Positions 14,973-24,245 of a stretch of DNA of 36,680 nt are shown here, in pieces. Source of the stretch: an uncultured bacterium (GTDB taxonomy: Bacteria; Bacillota; Clostridia; Oscillospirales; Acutalibacteraceae); NCBI GenBank assembly GCA_905215105.1, contig CAJMOI010000006.1, positions 1 through 36,680 on the forward strand, in the 5' to 3' direction. The translations under genes were made by a program, and so were the position numbers. The notes below the pieces were generated by a model. The model made no database searches. It saw nothing but the letters and a program-made list of their open reading frames with translations, and was not told where the DNA came from. How positions within the stretch are numbered: position 1 is the stretch's first letter; each line of letters begins with the position of its first letter.

Positions 14973-17900
14973 TTAGATTCTTGCTTTCTGTTTCAGTACC
15001 AGCATTGCTGCGGCAGAGAGGGCAACCACAGCGGCAGCCAGTGCATAGGGAGTCATATCTCCGGTCTCGGAAGGATCGGAGGGGGTGCTGGAAGTGTCAT
15101 TCTTGTTGTCGTCCGGCTTGGAAGAATCATCCTTGTCATTGCCGTCGTCAGAATCACTGGCGTCGTCCTTCACGCTCAGGTTCTCAATGGCTGCATTCAG
15201 TTCGGAAACTGCATTGTCAACTACGTCCTGATCGTCTTCGCTCAGGCTTTCGTCAGCCAGAACTGCGTTGGCGGCCTTGAAAGCAGCCTGGAACACGGCA
15301 ACACTTTCCTCGGTGTATTTGCTCAGGTCGATAGACTCGGCCTTAGAAATCAGGTCTTCCAGATTGGATTTGTCAGCCTTGAAGCGCTGGGCCAGGATTG
15401 CATTCAGTAGATCCTCGGAAGCGGCCTCTACATCTGCGGTGAGTGCATCGACGTCTTCCATCACGGCCTTAGCGGCTTCCAGTGCATCCAGCAGCTGCTG
15501 CCAGTTGATCTGTACATACTTGTTCTCGTTGGCAACCATGTCTTCTGCCTTGGTAATCAGCTGTTCCAGCATGGTCTTGTCTCCCTGGGTAATACCCAGA
15601 CCCCAGATGCCTTCCAGCAGGTTATTCCAGGCGGTGTCCACTTCTTCCTGAGTCGCTTTGGAGTCATCCAGAACGGCTTTGGCTTCTGCCAAAACCTTCT
15701 CAAAGTAAGCCTTGGCGCTGTCGGTAATGCCTTCGGTGCTCAGAGTCAGAGCATGCTCATAGGTCTTTTGCAGCAGGGTCTTGTTGGGAGCTGCATACTC
15801 TTCCAGACCTGCGATGGCGTCATTCAGTGCCTTCACAGCTGCGTCAACGTCTTCCTGAGTGGCTTCTGCATTGTCGTTCACTTCGTTAGCCTTGGCCAGC
15901 GCGTCAGCGAACACCCCCCAGCTCTCTTCGGTATAGTCGGATTCTGCATACTTTTCAGCATCTGCGATGGCTTTTGCCAGTTCGGAGAAATCAGCAGCCG
16001 GGATCAGTGCTTCCAGCTTTGCGGAAAGCTCATCGGCGGCAGCGGCCATAGCAGCGGAGTCAATTCCGGAAGCGGCAGTCCGTGCAGCTTCCAGAGCAGT
16101 CTGCAAGGCAGCCCAGGTGCCGGGGGTGTAATCATCTTCGTTGAGAACGCTTGCTTCGGAAATCAGGTTTCTCAGCTCTTTCAGAGCGCCTTCACTGCAG
16201 CTGATTGCCAGCCAGCTGACAACAGGATCATTCTTTTCACCGGGAGCCTTGTGTACCCGGACAGAGATTTCACCGTCGGCCGGCAGGGTAAAGGTACCAG
16301 TGCTCATGATATCCTGATCGCTGCTTCCGTTAATAAAGATGTTGTCCAGTACCAGTGTGGTCTGGGGGTTGCCCTCAGCGTCTACATAGTCAACGCTGAC
16401 ATCCATATTTCGGGCAACGTTCCACCACTCGTGGAAACCGGCGTTCAGTTCATAAGTGCCGGCGGGCAGCTGGAATTTATAGGTGATATCCTTGCCGCTG
16501 TATGCATACCAGCCGTTATTATAGGCGTTGCCGGATTCATTGTAATAAGCGCCGACATCCGATGCAATGTAGCCCCAGCTGCCTTCTGTATAAGCCTGAT
16601 CGGGGGTATCCCGGTTGAGAAGCTCGGGGAATGCGCTGGAAACCAGATTGTGCAGATCGGAGGTTTCGCCTTCACGAATACCGCTGTCTACAAAGTACAG
16701 GGGCATTTCGGGCATAACAGTGATTTTTGCGGTGAGTTTGTTTTCCACTCCCTCAACGGTACCGGTGACCATGACTACGGAATAGGGGGTCATGAACTGG
16801 TCGAGGGACATTTCCCAAGTGACGTTTGCCAGCCGTTCACCGCCGGAAATGGTGGTGACGGTTACCTGCTCCGGCATATCGGGCAGCTGACCGGCCGGGC
16901 TGATAATGGCGTTGGGGGCGTTAATGGAAGCGATGGCGTCGGGGTCATATTCGCTGATCTTCACATAGCTGACCACCGGGTCCTGATACTGGTCGGTCAC
17001 ACCGGCGGAACGGACAATTTCCACAGTCATGGCGTTTTCGCCTTCTGCAACCACACCTTTGGCAACGATCTGGTTGCGGGTAATACCCAGCTGACGGGTG
17101 GCGACGGTTTCACCCTGCACAATGACGTCCTGATAACGGCCGCCATTCTGCCAGGGATCGTACAGACCCACTTCTACGGTGTATTCACCGGGTTCCAGTT
17201 CAAAGGTGTACTGGATGCCCTTGCCGGCCGTATCCTGATCGTCATAACGGACACTGTCCCAAGCGTCCATGCCTGCGCTGGTGCCGCTGGCCGTGTCAGC
17301 ATTGTAACCCCACAGTTTTCCGGTGACCGGGTCTTCGCCATAGGGCTGCTCCAGATTGCTGCTGTACATTCCGGAAGAGGTGGTGCTGACATCAAAGGGA
17401 TTGGATACGCCGGAGTCCACAAAGTAATAGACGTTGCTATCTTCGACTGCGTTGGGGGTTGCGGTAAAGACAGCGGTGGGAACGGTTGTTTCACCGGGAA
17501 TGCTTGCCTGTACAGTAAAGTAGCAGGGCACGCCGTTTTCCAGACCCTTGATCACAGCGGGAGAGGTTTCGGTGGTAATGCTTTCTGTCCACTGGCTGGC
17601 ATCGGAAACCGTGCCGTAACGGATGGTGTAGTTTTCTGCACCTTCTACCGGGTTGAAAGCAATGAGGATGCTGCCGTCAAAGGCAGAGATTCCGGGAACC
17701 AGCGGGGGGGTGGAGCTGTCTTTGACCTCACCGGAATAAACCAGCGCTTCGTCCACTGTGATGATGGGAGAAGAGGTGCCGCCGGTGCTGCCTTCGGTCA
17801 TGGTAATGGTGATGGTATGAGAGCCTTCGGGCAGATATCCGGTGTCTACCAGTACCTGACCGTACAGTTTGGTTTCGGTATAAGTATCCAACGCTACGGC

Positions 17901-19766
17901 TTCGCCGCCGTCAATGGTATAAGTCAGTTTGCCGCCGGTAGCTTCGGTGTTGCCGGTGACGACGGCGCGGTCTCCGTCAAAACGGAAGGTAACGGAAGAA
18001 CCGGGGGTGGTGGTTCCCTGTACATCGGCCTGATAAGCGCCGCTCTGGCTGGTGTAGCGCTTCCAGGAGCCGGAGTACTCGAACTTGTTGTTGGTGGTGG
18101 CGCCCAGTGCAGCGGTGTCGCTGTTGGTTACCACACCGGAGTTGACGCGCTTGATGGTGCCGTTTTCGTTGTCATAGAGGGAAGCGCCGTCTTTGCCGGT
18201 GATGACAAAGGTGGTGACGGAACCCTGTGCCAGCTCGACGGGCAGCACATTGCCGGAAACAGTCAGCGTGTTGACCAGCTCGCAGCTCTCGCTGTCGGTG
18301 GTGCGGTACATTTCCGCCTTGACTGCGCCGGGGAATGCGCTCAGGTTCAGATACTGCTGCTGGGCTGCGCCGCTGTTATTGGCTACGATAACCAGCTCGT
18401 CGCCGTTGGGGGAAACAGCAGCAACCATATCGTTGTTGCCGATATCGATCATGGTGTATCCGGCTTTCAGATACTTGCTGTACTGCATCAGGGTGTAGAA
18501 CTGCTTGCCGATATGCCAGGTACCGGTGCCGGGAACCCAGTCCAGCTTTTCGCCGTTTTCGTCCAGCAGATTGTCGTGATAACCGGGAACGGGCTGGTCG
18601 TCAGCCTCGTAAACGGCGTGAATCAGGCCCCAGTTCTGGTCCCATTTCAGCAGCTCATATTCGCTGTCCACAACCTGCCAGTCAACCCATGCGGTGGATT
18701 GCAGGGTTTTCAGGTCTTCCTTAATGGAGTTGGCAAAAGTGAAGGAAGCGGTAGCCTGCATGGATTCCGGATCGTGAGGTCCGCCGCCGTGACAGACTTC
18801 GCTCATCCACAGGCCTTTGTCATAGGAAGCGGCCAGATCGCTGAGCACCTGACGGTTGTTGGCGCCGTATGTATGGGTGCTGATTACCGGCATGGCTTCT
18901 TTCACGTCGCTTTCCAGCTTGTTGAAGGAATTGATAGCATGGTCCACGCTGGTTTCGTCGGTACCGGTAATCTGAATATGATCCAGACCCAGGTCTGCCA
19001 GTGCATTCAGGGTTTCCCGATAGATCAGGCTCTGTTTTTCGCCGGAATCAAAGTGACAGCCTTCCTGTTTGGTGCTGTAAGCTGCCCAGTAGTTGGTATC
19101 CGGTTCATTAATGGGCTCAATGTAGTCGATGTGGTTGCCGTAGTTTTCATAAAGATGGTTGTCCAGCCACTGGGTAACCTCTGCCAGATACTGGGCAAAG
19201 TCATCATACTGGTCGTCCCGCAGATTGTTGTCGTTGGCGTTGACAGCACCGGAAGCGCAGCCGCTGACAGTCATATAATAGGGAGGTGTGTTGGAGAACA
19301 CTTCGTTGATGACATCGTCCCGCCATTCGTTGGCCTGCTCCAGGAACCAGATCTGGTTGGCATCGGCCGTGGGGTCCAGTTCAGCGTCTGCGGAAGCTTT
19401 CCAGCCGGGAACAGTAGCTTCACAGCGTTTGATGTGGTCATGGGTAGGATCATCGCCGCCGCCGATATTATAGCGGACAATGTTCATGTTCAGGTATTCG
19501 GGGGAATAGATCAGCTCTGCAATGTCTTCCCGGTCAGGACGGCCATTGCCGTTGTAGTCCTCTGTCCAGCCGCCGATGATGTTGGCGAACCAGGCCAGAG
19601 AGGTGCCCCAGCCTTCCAGCGTCTGGTACCGGATGGTGGGGTCAACGGAAACTGTGGGAACAGCTGCTTTTTCCGTGGCCGCAGAGACCGACGGAAGGGA
19701 AGAAGTGGCGGTGCCGGCAACGATGGCGGCGGCCAGTACTCCGGAGACAGCTTTTTTCAGGTCCAT
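14973..19766 (-). CDS. Cell-wall-anchored GH30 glycosidase, endo-beta-1,6-galactanase type
   Basis: 1597 residues from ATG 19766 (AAGGAGC upstream). A signal peptide (1 to about 30) precedes a GH30 catalytic domain (about 40-525) with the GWGTSLAWFANIIGGW entry motif. The likely acid/base is E221 (INEPDTNYW) and the nucleophile E323 (WMSEVCHGGG). Then follow a beta-sandwich module (about 563-680), an Fn3-like domain (690-772), a malectin-like module (779-942), a bacterial Ig-like domain (945-1018), a second malectin-like module (1022-1190), and about four to five FIVAR-type three-helix repeats (1193-1530). The tail is an Asp/Ser-rich linker, PSETGD, a membrane segment and LKQKARI, so it should be sorted to the wall, although the sorting motif lacks the usual Pro at position 2. 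GH30 enzymes of this type (subfamily 5) cut beta-1,6-galactan side chains of type II arabinogalactan. The divergent GH43_24 gene supports that substrate; activity is inferred. Confidence 0.85.
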   Translation of the reverse strand: MDLKKAVSGVLAAAIVAGTATSSLPSVSAATEKAAVPTVSVDPTIRYQTLEGWGTSLAWFANIIGGWTEDYNGNGRPDREDIAELIYSPEYLNMNIVRYNIGGGDDPTHDHIKRCEATVPGWKASADAELDPTADANQIWFLEQANEWRDDVINEVFSNTPPYYMTVSGCASGAVNANDNNLRDDQYDDFAQYLAEVTQWLDNHLYENYGNHIDYIEPINEPDTNYWAAYSTKQEGCHFDSGEKQSLIYRETLNALADLGLDHIQITGTDETSVDHAINSFNKLESDVKEAMPVISTHTYGANNRQVLSDLAASYDKGLWMSEVCHGGGPHDPESMQATASFTFANSIKEDLKTLQSTAWVDWQVVDSEYELLKWDQNWGLIHAVYEADDQPVPGYHDNLLDENGEKLDWVPGTGTWHIGKQFYTLMQYSKYLKAGYTMIDIGNNDMVAAVSPNGDELVIVANNSGAAQQQYLNLSAFPGAVKAEMYRTTDSESCELVNTLTVSGNVLPVELAQGSVTTFVITGKDGASLYDNENGTIKRVNSGVVTNSDTAALGATTNNKFEYSGSWKRYTSQSGAYQADVQGTTTPGSSVTFRFDGDRAVVTGNTEATGGKLTYTIDGGEAVALDTYTETKLYGQVLVDTGYLPEGSHTITITMTEGSTGGTSSPIITVDEALVYSGEVKDSSTPPLVPGISAFDGSILIAFNPVEGAENYTIRYGTVSDASQWTESITTETSPAVIKGLENGVPCYFTVQASIPGETTVPTAVFTATPNAVEDSNVYYFVDSGVSNPFDVSTTSSGMYSSNLEQPYGEDPVTGKLWGYNADTASGTSAGMDAWDSVRYDDQDTAGKGIQYTFELEPGEYTVEVGLYDPWQNGGRYQDVIVQGETVATRQLGITRNQIVAKGVVAEGENAMTVEIVRSAGVTDQYQDPVVSYVKISEYDPDAIASINAPNAIISPAGQLPDMPEQVTVTTISGGERLANVTWEMSLDQFMTPYSVVMVTGTVEGVENKLTAKITVMPEMPLYFVDSGIREGETSDLHNLVSSAFPELLNRDTPDQAYTEGSWGYIASDVGAYYNESGNAYNNGWYAYSGKDITYKFQLPAGTYELNAGFHEWWNVARNMDVSVDYVDAEGNPQTTLVLDNIFINGSSDQDIMSTGTFTLPADGEISVRVHKAPGEKNDPVVSWLAISCSEGALKELRNLISEASVLNEDDYTPGTWAALQTALEAARTAASGIDSAAMAAAADELSAKLEALIPAADFSELAKAIADAEKYAESDYTEESWGVFADALAKANEVNDNAEATQEDVDAAVKALNDAIAGLEEYAAPNKTLLQKTYEHALTLSTEGITDSAKAYFEKVLAEAKAVLDDSKATQEEVDTAWNNLLEGIWGLGITQGDKTMLEQLITKAEDMVANENKYVQINWQQLLDALEAAKAVMEDVDALTADVEAASEDLLNAILAQRFKADKSNLEDLISKAESIDLSKYTEESVAVFQAAFKAANAVLADESLSEDDQDVVDNAVSELNAAIENLSVKDDASDSDDGNDKDDSSKPDDNKNDTSSTPSDPSETGDMTPYALAAAVVALSAAAMLVLKQKARI

Positions 19767-19848
19767 TTGCTACAGCTCCTTTTCGAAAAATAATCCGTGT
19801 TGTACGGCATTTGTGTTTTTATACATTTCACCGGAGAGAGGAAGACGA

Positions 19849-19860
19849 GCAACCGGTTTC
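19849..19860 (-). promoter_or_regulatory. Operator in the GH30 leader
   Basis: GCAACCGGTTTC here is one base off the perfect palindrome GAAACCGGTTTC seen at 14810; read on the - strand in its 16-base context it differs from the cre consensus at one position. It lies about 40-50 bases downstream of the GH30 -10, a roadblock position. Confidence 0.65.
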
Positions 19861-20269
19861 AAAAATGGATGCCGCACAAGCAATCTGTGAAACAACTTCA
19901 GTATATCACAACAAAATCTCATCTGTTAGGATTTTTTTTGACATATTGGAAGTGCAAAAAAGTACCAAAAACGTAGAGGACGAGAAAAAATTTAGAGAAA
20001 ATTGCCAATGCGTTGTCGGAAAAATGTATCTGGAAGACAAAAAAAGAAAAAATCATGAAAAAATATACGAATCGTGGTAGCTTGAATTTGTATGGATACG
20101 ATAATCATGAAACTGTTTCATATAGATCGAATAAGGGAACAAACCATTGAAGAAGCAAAAAAATAATAAAAACCCCAAATTTTTCCTATTTATTAAATAA
20201 TTTTTTACGCTATAATCAAGAAAAAGGCACTGAAATTCTATTTTGCAGGAAGAGTTGCTGTTAGAAATG

Positions 20270-20301
20270 TTTTGAAACCGGTTTACTTTTTGGTTTCAAA
20301 A
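20270..20301 (+). promoter_or_regulatory. Operator in the GH43 leader, with extended inverted repeat
   Basis: GAAACCGGTTTA (20274-20285) matches the palindrome at 14810 in 11 of 12 bases. It is nested in a wider inverted repeat, TTTTGAAACC (20270-20279) and GGTTTCAAAA (20292-20301), separated by 12 bases. The site is about 55 bases downstream of the TATAAT at 20211 and 47 bases before the start codon. Confidence 0.65.
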
Positions 20302-20347
20302 TAACAAAGTGCAGTAGCAATCAGATTATGGAAAGGAGTATTTTTTG

Positions 20348-23300
20348 ATGAACACAGGAAAAATGGTAAAACGCGGCGCGGCCGTATTGCTCAGCGCAGC
20401 CCTGTTGGCACAGCCCTTTGTGAGCTTTGCCGCTTCCGGAGACGGAGAGCCTGAGGTGCTGTATACGGTAAACTGTGCCACAACAGACCCTTCTGTCGTG
20501 CCGGAAGGTTATGCAATGGGTGCCTGTCAGAGCAAGGTAGACCAGGCATTGGCGGAGGATTCCACCGGCTACAGCTGGGGCTATCTCTCTGGTGACCCCT
20601 ATTCAGAGCTGAGTAGAACCGGCGAAGATCCCGCCGCTATGACAGCAACTTCCTGGTATCTGTCTGACGGATGGATTGCCGAGGAGGAAAACGCCGGTAT
20701 CCGGTATAATTTCCAGCTGCCGGAGGATGTGGAAAAAGTACAGGTGACCGTCGGTGTGTATATTCCCCAGTGGTGGGATGACCGCACAGTAGCCGTTGAA
20801 CTGGAGGGACAGGCTGCCGGCCAGATGAGCTGTGCAGATGGTGTTCTGGCGGAAAATACATTTGTCACCTCTGTCACAGACGGAGAATTGAATTTTGCAG
20901 CTAAGAGCGTGGATTACAGTAATCGGAAAGCGGACCCCATGCTCAGTTACCTGATTGTAGAGGAAGTTGTGGATAACGGCGAACTGACCATCACCGGTGC
21001 CACGGCCGCCAGCCATTCTTCTAGCGATCTGCCTCAGTATGCTTATGACGGAAATCCTTCCACCATGTGGCACTCTTCCTGGGATGGCGATTATCCCACT
21101 GTGGAGGACGGTCTGTGGATTACCCTTGATCTGGGTCAGGAAGTGAGCGACGTTTCCAGAATCACCTATCTGCCCCGTCAGAATAATGACACCAACGGTA
21201 CTTACACCGGATACGAGGTGCTGGTCAGCAGCAACGGTACCGATTTCACCAAGGTGGCAGAGGGTACCTGGACCGCGGATAAAACACTGAAAACCGCCAC
21301 GTTCCCGGCTGTTTCCGCTCGGTATGTCCAGCTGAAAGCCACCGCTACCCAGGGCAACAACGACGGCGAGAACAACAAGTATGCAAGCGCCGCTGAAATT
21401 CAACTTTTCCACGGAGACCAGTGGAATCGTCAGGAAGCCCAGACTGCACTGGGAGAAGCAGTTGCGCTGGCAGACGAATACCTGGCTTCCGACAACGGAA
21501 AAGAGGAAATCGAACTGCGCCGCCTGAATACACTGGTGGAAACCGCCCGTCCTCTGGCCGACAGCAGCTATCTGGCTGTTAAAGAGGAAATCGGAACTCT
21601 GGCCGATGATATCACCAGTGAAGTGACTCGCTTGCAGAATAACCAGCCCTATAAGACCTATGACTCCATTATGGGCACGGATTGCGACGGCGAGCAGTAT
21701 CTGGATAATAACGGCAACGTAATTCAGGCCCATGGCGGCCAGATTCAGAAGTGGGGCGACACCTACTACTGGTACGGTGAAGACAAGAGCAACGAGTATG
21801 CACCGGTCGGCGTCCATCTGTACACTTCCAAAGATCTGTATAACTGGACCGACGAGGGCGTTGTGCTCAAGACCATGGACAGCAAAGACCAGTTCGAAAC
21901 CGACCCCTATTTCAACGCTCTGTACGGTGACCTCACCGAAGAAGAGCAGCAGGAAATTTTCTACCACATCGACGCTAACACCGCTGTGGTGGAACGTCCC
22001 AAGGTCATTTACAATGAGTCCACCGGAAAATACGTCATGTGGTTCCACGCAGACGGTCCCCTGAGAACCGGCGAGGGCGGCGCTCATGCATATTGGAAAG
22101 CGGAAGCGGCTGTGGCTGTGTCCGATACGCCCGAAGGTCCCTTTACGCTGCTGGGAAGCTACCGTCTCCACACCCGGGAAGGTTATACCGGTAATCAGGG
22201 TATGGCCCGTGATATGAACCTGTTTGTGGATGAAGGCGTGGATGCCAACGGCGACGGCGTGGACGACGCCTACATTATTTATTCCAGCGAAGAAAACCAG
22301 ACCATGTACATTTCCCGGCTGAACGCTGATTACACCTATTTGGACGTTCCTCAGGGCGAAGCCGTGGAAGGCGAGGATTTCACCGCCAACTTTGTGGGCA
22401 TCAGCCGTGAAGCGCCCGCCATGTTCAAGTATAACGGCACCTATTATCTCATGACCTCCGGCTGCACCGGCTGGAACCCCAACCCGGCCCAGTATGCTGT
22501 TTCTGACAGCCCCCTCGGCCCCTGGACTGTCATGGGCAATCCCTGTGTGGATGCCGGTTCCGACACCACCTATAAGACCCAGAGCACCTGCATCGTTCCC
22601 ATTGATCCTGAAAACGGAAAGTATATGTATATGGGCGACCGTTGGTATCCGCCCTATAACCTGCCTGTCAGCGATTCCCGCTATGTGTGGCTGCCCGTTG
22701 ATTTCGGCTTTAACGGCGCCATGATTCTCCATGATGAGGCCAACTGGAAACTGGAAGAAGAGCTGGGACGTCAGCCAGCATTTTATCTGGATGGAATTTT
22801 TGTAGACCTGACAGACGACTTTGAAGAGTATGTTCAAAATATGCCCAATGAAATGGACATCGTTATCAATGGTGAAGTTGAGGAAAATGTGCCGGTTACC
22901 TGGGAAGTCAATGAAGACAAAATGATTCAGGGAACTCTGACTGGTACTCTGGGCGGAGAGAATCCGTTGCTGGCCGGACGCAGTTTCCAGGTAAAAGTGA
23001 ATATCTATGGTAAGAATATAGAATATTTCATCGACTGCAACAATCCGGATTCTGAATTCCTGGAATATCTGAATGCTTTTGATTCCAATGTCCGCAATGA
23101 AGTAGGTGACCAGCCCTATGACGAGGAAAGCGGCTGGGGCTATGTAGGAACCATTGGCAGCCCTCAAAACAACGACGGCTCTACCTTTGGCGTTCACAAC
23201 GGCAGTGACGAGTGGAGCTATGGCTGGTTTGGCGGTGCCACCAATCCCCTTCTGTACAATATCACGCTGGAAGCCGGAGAATATGAACTGTATTCCGGTT

Positions 23301-24172
23301 ATCAGGAGTGGTGGAATACTGGACGTACCATGAAGTTCTCCGCTGGTATTCTCAATGATGACGGTACCGTTACAGAACTGGCTTCCAAGGAGTTCAGCAT
23401 CAGCGGTACCACTACAGCGGATGCTCACTCCCTGCGCATTGTTCTGGAAGAGCCTGCCACTGTACAGCTCAGCGTTTCCAAGGTCAGCGGCGGAGATCCG
23501 GTTCTCAGCTGGCTGGGCGTGGAAAAAATCCCCGATCCCGCAGAAATCATCACTGGACTGGAAATTACCAGCATGCCGGATAAGACGGAATACTATGTAG
23601 GTGAAACGTTTGATCCGACCGGCTTGGAAGCACAGCTGGTGTTCCAGGACGGTCACACCGAACCCTGCACCGAGTGGACCGTAGATGTAGCCGATATGAC
23701 CACTCCCGGCGAAAAGGTTGTTGTGGTTGCATATAGTGAGTTCAGAACTGAGATCGTTATTCATGTACGGGAAAGAATGGCAGACAAATCAGCGTTGGAA
23801 GAGCTGGTAAAACAGGCTGAAGCTATTGAACTGAACTTGTATACTGAAGAGAGTGCCGTTGTCTTTACTGATGCGCTGAAAGCAGCTAAGACGGTGTTGG
23901 CAGATGAATCCCTTTCTGAAGATGACCAGGCACAAGTGGACCAGGCAGCATCTGAGTTGAAAGAAGCTATGGAGTCTCTGGTGCTTAAAGAGGACACCGG
24001 CACTTCTGACGGTGATGACAGTTCTGATGACACCTCCAAGCCCGATGATGGTGAAGAACAGAAGCCCTCTCCTGAAACAGGAGATCAAACCGGAGTTCCG
24101 CTTATGCTGGCTGTTGTTGCTATGGCTGTGAGCGGGACAGTACTGATTCGCAAAAAGAGCATTCGCTTGTAA
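20348..24172 (+). CDS. Cell-wall-anchored GH43 subfamily 24 enzyme, exo-beta-1,3-galactanase type
   Basis: 1274 residues from ATG 20348 (GGAAAGGAG nine bases upstream; the TTG codon just before is less likely). After a signal peptide (1 to about 29) come a malectin-like module (37-206), an F5/8-type C (CBM32-like) domain (about 211-357) and a helical linker. The GH43_24 five-blade catalytic domain follows (about 455-805): AHGGQIQKWGDTYYWYGE, VVERPKVIYNE and REAPAMFKYNGTYYLM, where E688 is the likely general acid. Then come a second malectin-like module (892-1061), an Ig-like domain (1069-1141), one FIVAR-type repeat (about 1145-1213) and a sortase signal SPETGD with membrane segment and RKKSIRL tail. 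Known relatives remove galactose from the beta-1,3-galactan backbone, bypassing beta-1,6 branches. With the divergent GH30 it would take apart arabinogalactan proteins at the cell surface. Exact specificity is inferred. Confidence 0.86.
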   Translation: MNTGKMVKRGAAVLLSAALLAQPFVSFAASGDGEPEVLYTVNCATTDPSVVPEGYAMGACQSKVDQALAEDSTGYSWGYLSGDPYSELSRTGEDPAAMTATSWYLSDGWIAEEENAGIRYNFQLPEDVEKVQVTVGVYIPQWWDDRTVAVELEGQAAGQMSCADGVLAENTFVTSVTDGELNFAAKSVDYSNRKADPMLSYLIVEEVVDNGELTITGATAASHSSSDLPQYAYDGNPSTMWHSSWDGDYPTVEDGLWITLDLGQEVSDVSRITYLPRQNNDTNGTYTGYEVLVSSNGTDFTKVAEGTWTADKTLKTATFPAVSARYVQLKATATQGNNDGENNKYASAAEIQLFHGDQWNRQEAQTALGEAVALADEYLASDNGKEEIELRRLNTLVETARPLADSSYLAVKEEIGTLADDITSEVTRLQNNQPYKTYDSIMGTDCDGEQYLDNNGNVIQAHGGQIQKWGDTYYWYGEDKSNEYAPVGVHLYTSKDLYNWTDEGVVLKTMDSKDQFETDPYFNALYGDLTEEEQQEIFYHIDANTAVVERPKVIYNESTGKYVMWFHADGPLRTGEGGAHAYWKAEAAVAVSDTPEGPFTLLGSYRLHTREGYTGNQGMARDMNLFVDEGVDANGDGVDDAYIIYSSEENQTMYISRLNADYTYLDVPQGEAVEGEDFTANFVGISREAPAMFKYNGTYYLMTSGCTGWNPNPAQYAVSDSPLGPWTVMGNPCVDAGSDTTYKTQSTCIVPIDPENGKYMYMGDRWYPPYNLPVSDSRYVWLPVDFGFNGAMILHDEANWKLEEELGRQPAFYLDGIFVDLTDDFEEYVQNMPNEMDIVINGEVEENVPVTWEVNEDKMIQGTLTGTLGGENPLLAGRSFQVKVNIYGKNIEYFIDCNNPDSEFLEYLNAFDSNVRNEVGDQPYDEESGWGYVGTIGSPQNNDGSTFGVHNGSDEWSYGWFGGATNPLLYNITLEAGEYELYSGYQEWWNTGRTMKFSAGILNDDGTVTELASKEFSISGTTTADAHSLRIVLEEPATVQLSVSKVSGGDPVLSWLGVEKIPDPAEIITGLEITSMPDKTEYYVGETFDPTGLEAQLVFQDGHTEPCTEWTVDVADMTTPGEKVVVVAYSEFRTEIVIHVRERMADKSALEELVKQAEAIELNLYTEESAVVFTDALKAAKTVLADESLSEDDQAQVDQAASELKEAMESLVLKEDTGTSDGDDSSDDTSKPDDGEEQKPSPETGDQTGVPLMLAVVAMAVSGTVLIRKKSIRL

Positions 24173-24205
24173 GTTCATAAAAACTGTATAACAGTCTCCT
24201 CTGTA

Positions 24206-24245
24206 AAAACGCCCCCTGCCTTATGAAAAGCAGGGGGCGTTTGAT
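24206..24245. terminator. Bidirectional terminator after GH43 gene
   Basis: AAACGCCCCCTG pairs with CAGGGGGCGTTT (24231-24242), with A tract on the left and T-rich bases on the right. It serves the GH43 gene and the convergent regulator gene ending at 24246. Confidence 0.9.

Larger units (their letters stand above)
19767..20347. other. Divergent regulatory region between the GH30 and GH43 genes
   Basis: This 581-base AT-rich gap holds no convincing gene. It contains a leftward -10 (TATACT at 19900-19905 on the - strand) for GH30, a rightward -10 (TATAAT at 20211-20216) for GH43, and one operator palindrome downstream of each. Neither -10 has a good -35 at 17 bases, which would suit activator-dependent promoters. 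The central part (about 19930-20200) is A/T tracts, with nothing else recognised. Confidence 0.6.

Noticed and set aside
15753..19793. A very long open frame on the + strand opposite the GH30 gene (over 1300 codons)
   Set aside because: It mirrors the codon bias of the real gene on the other strand, has no ribosome site or family motif, and its translation is Gly/Val/Ile-rich shadow sequence.
20603..23764. A long open frame on the - strand opposite the GH43 gene
   Set aside because: Same shadow effect; the + strand protein has a signal peptide, domains and a wall anchor, whereas this one has no recognisable motif.
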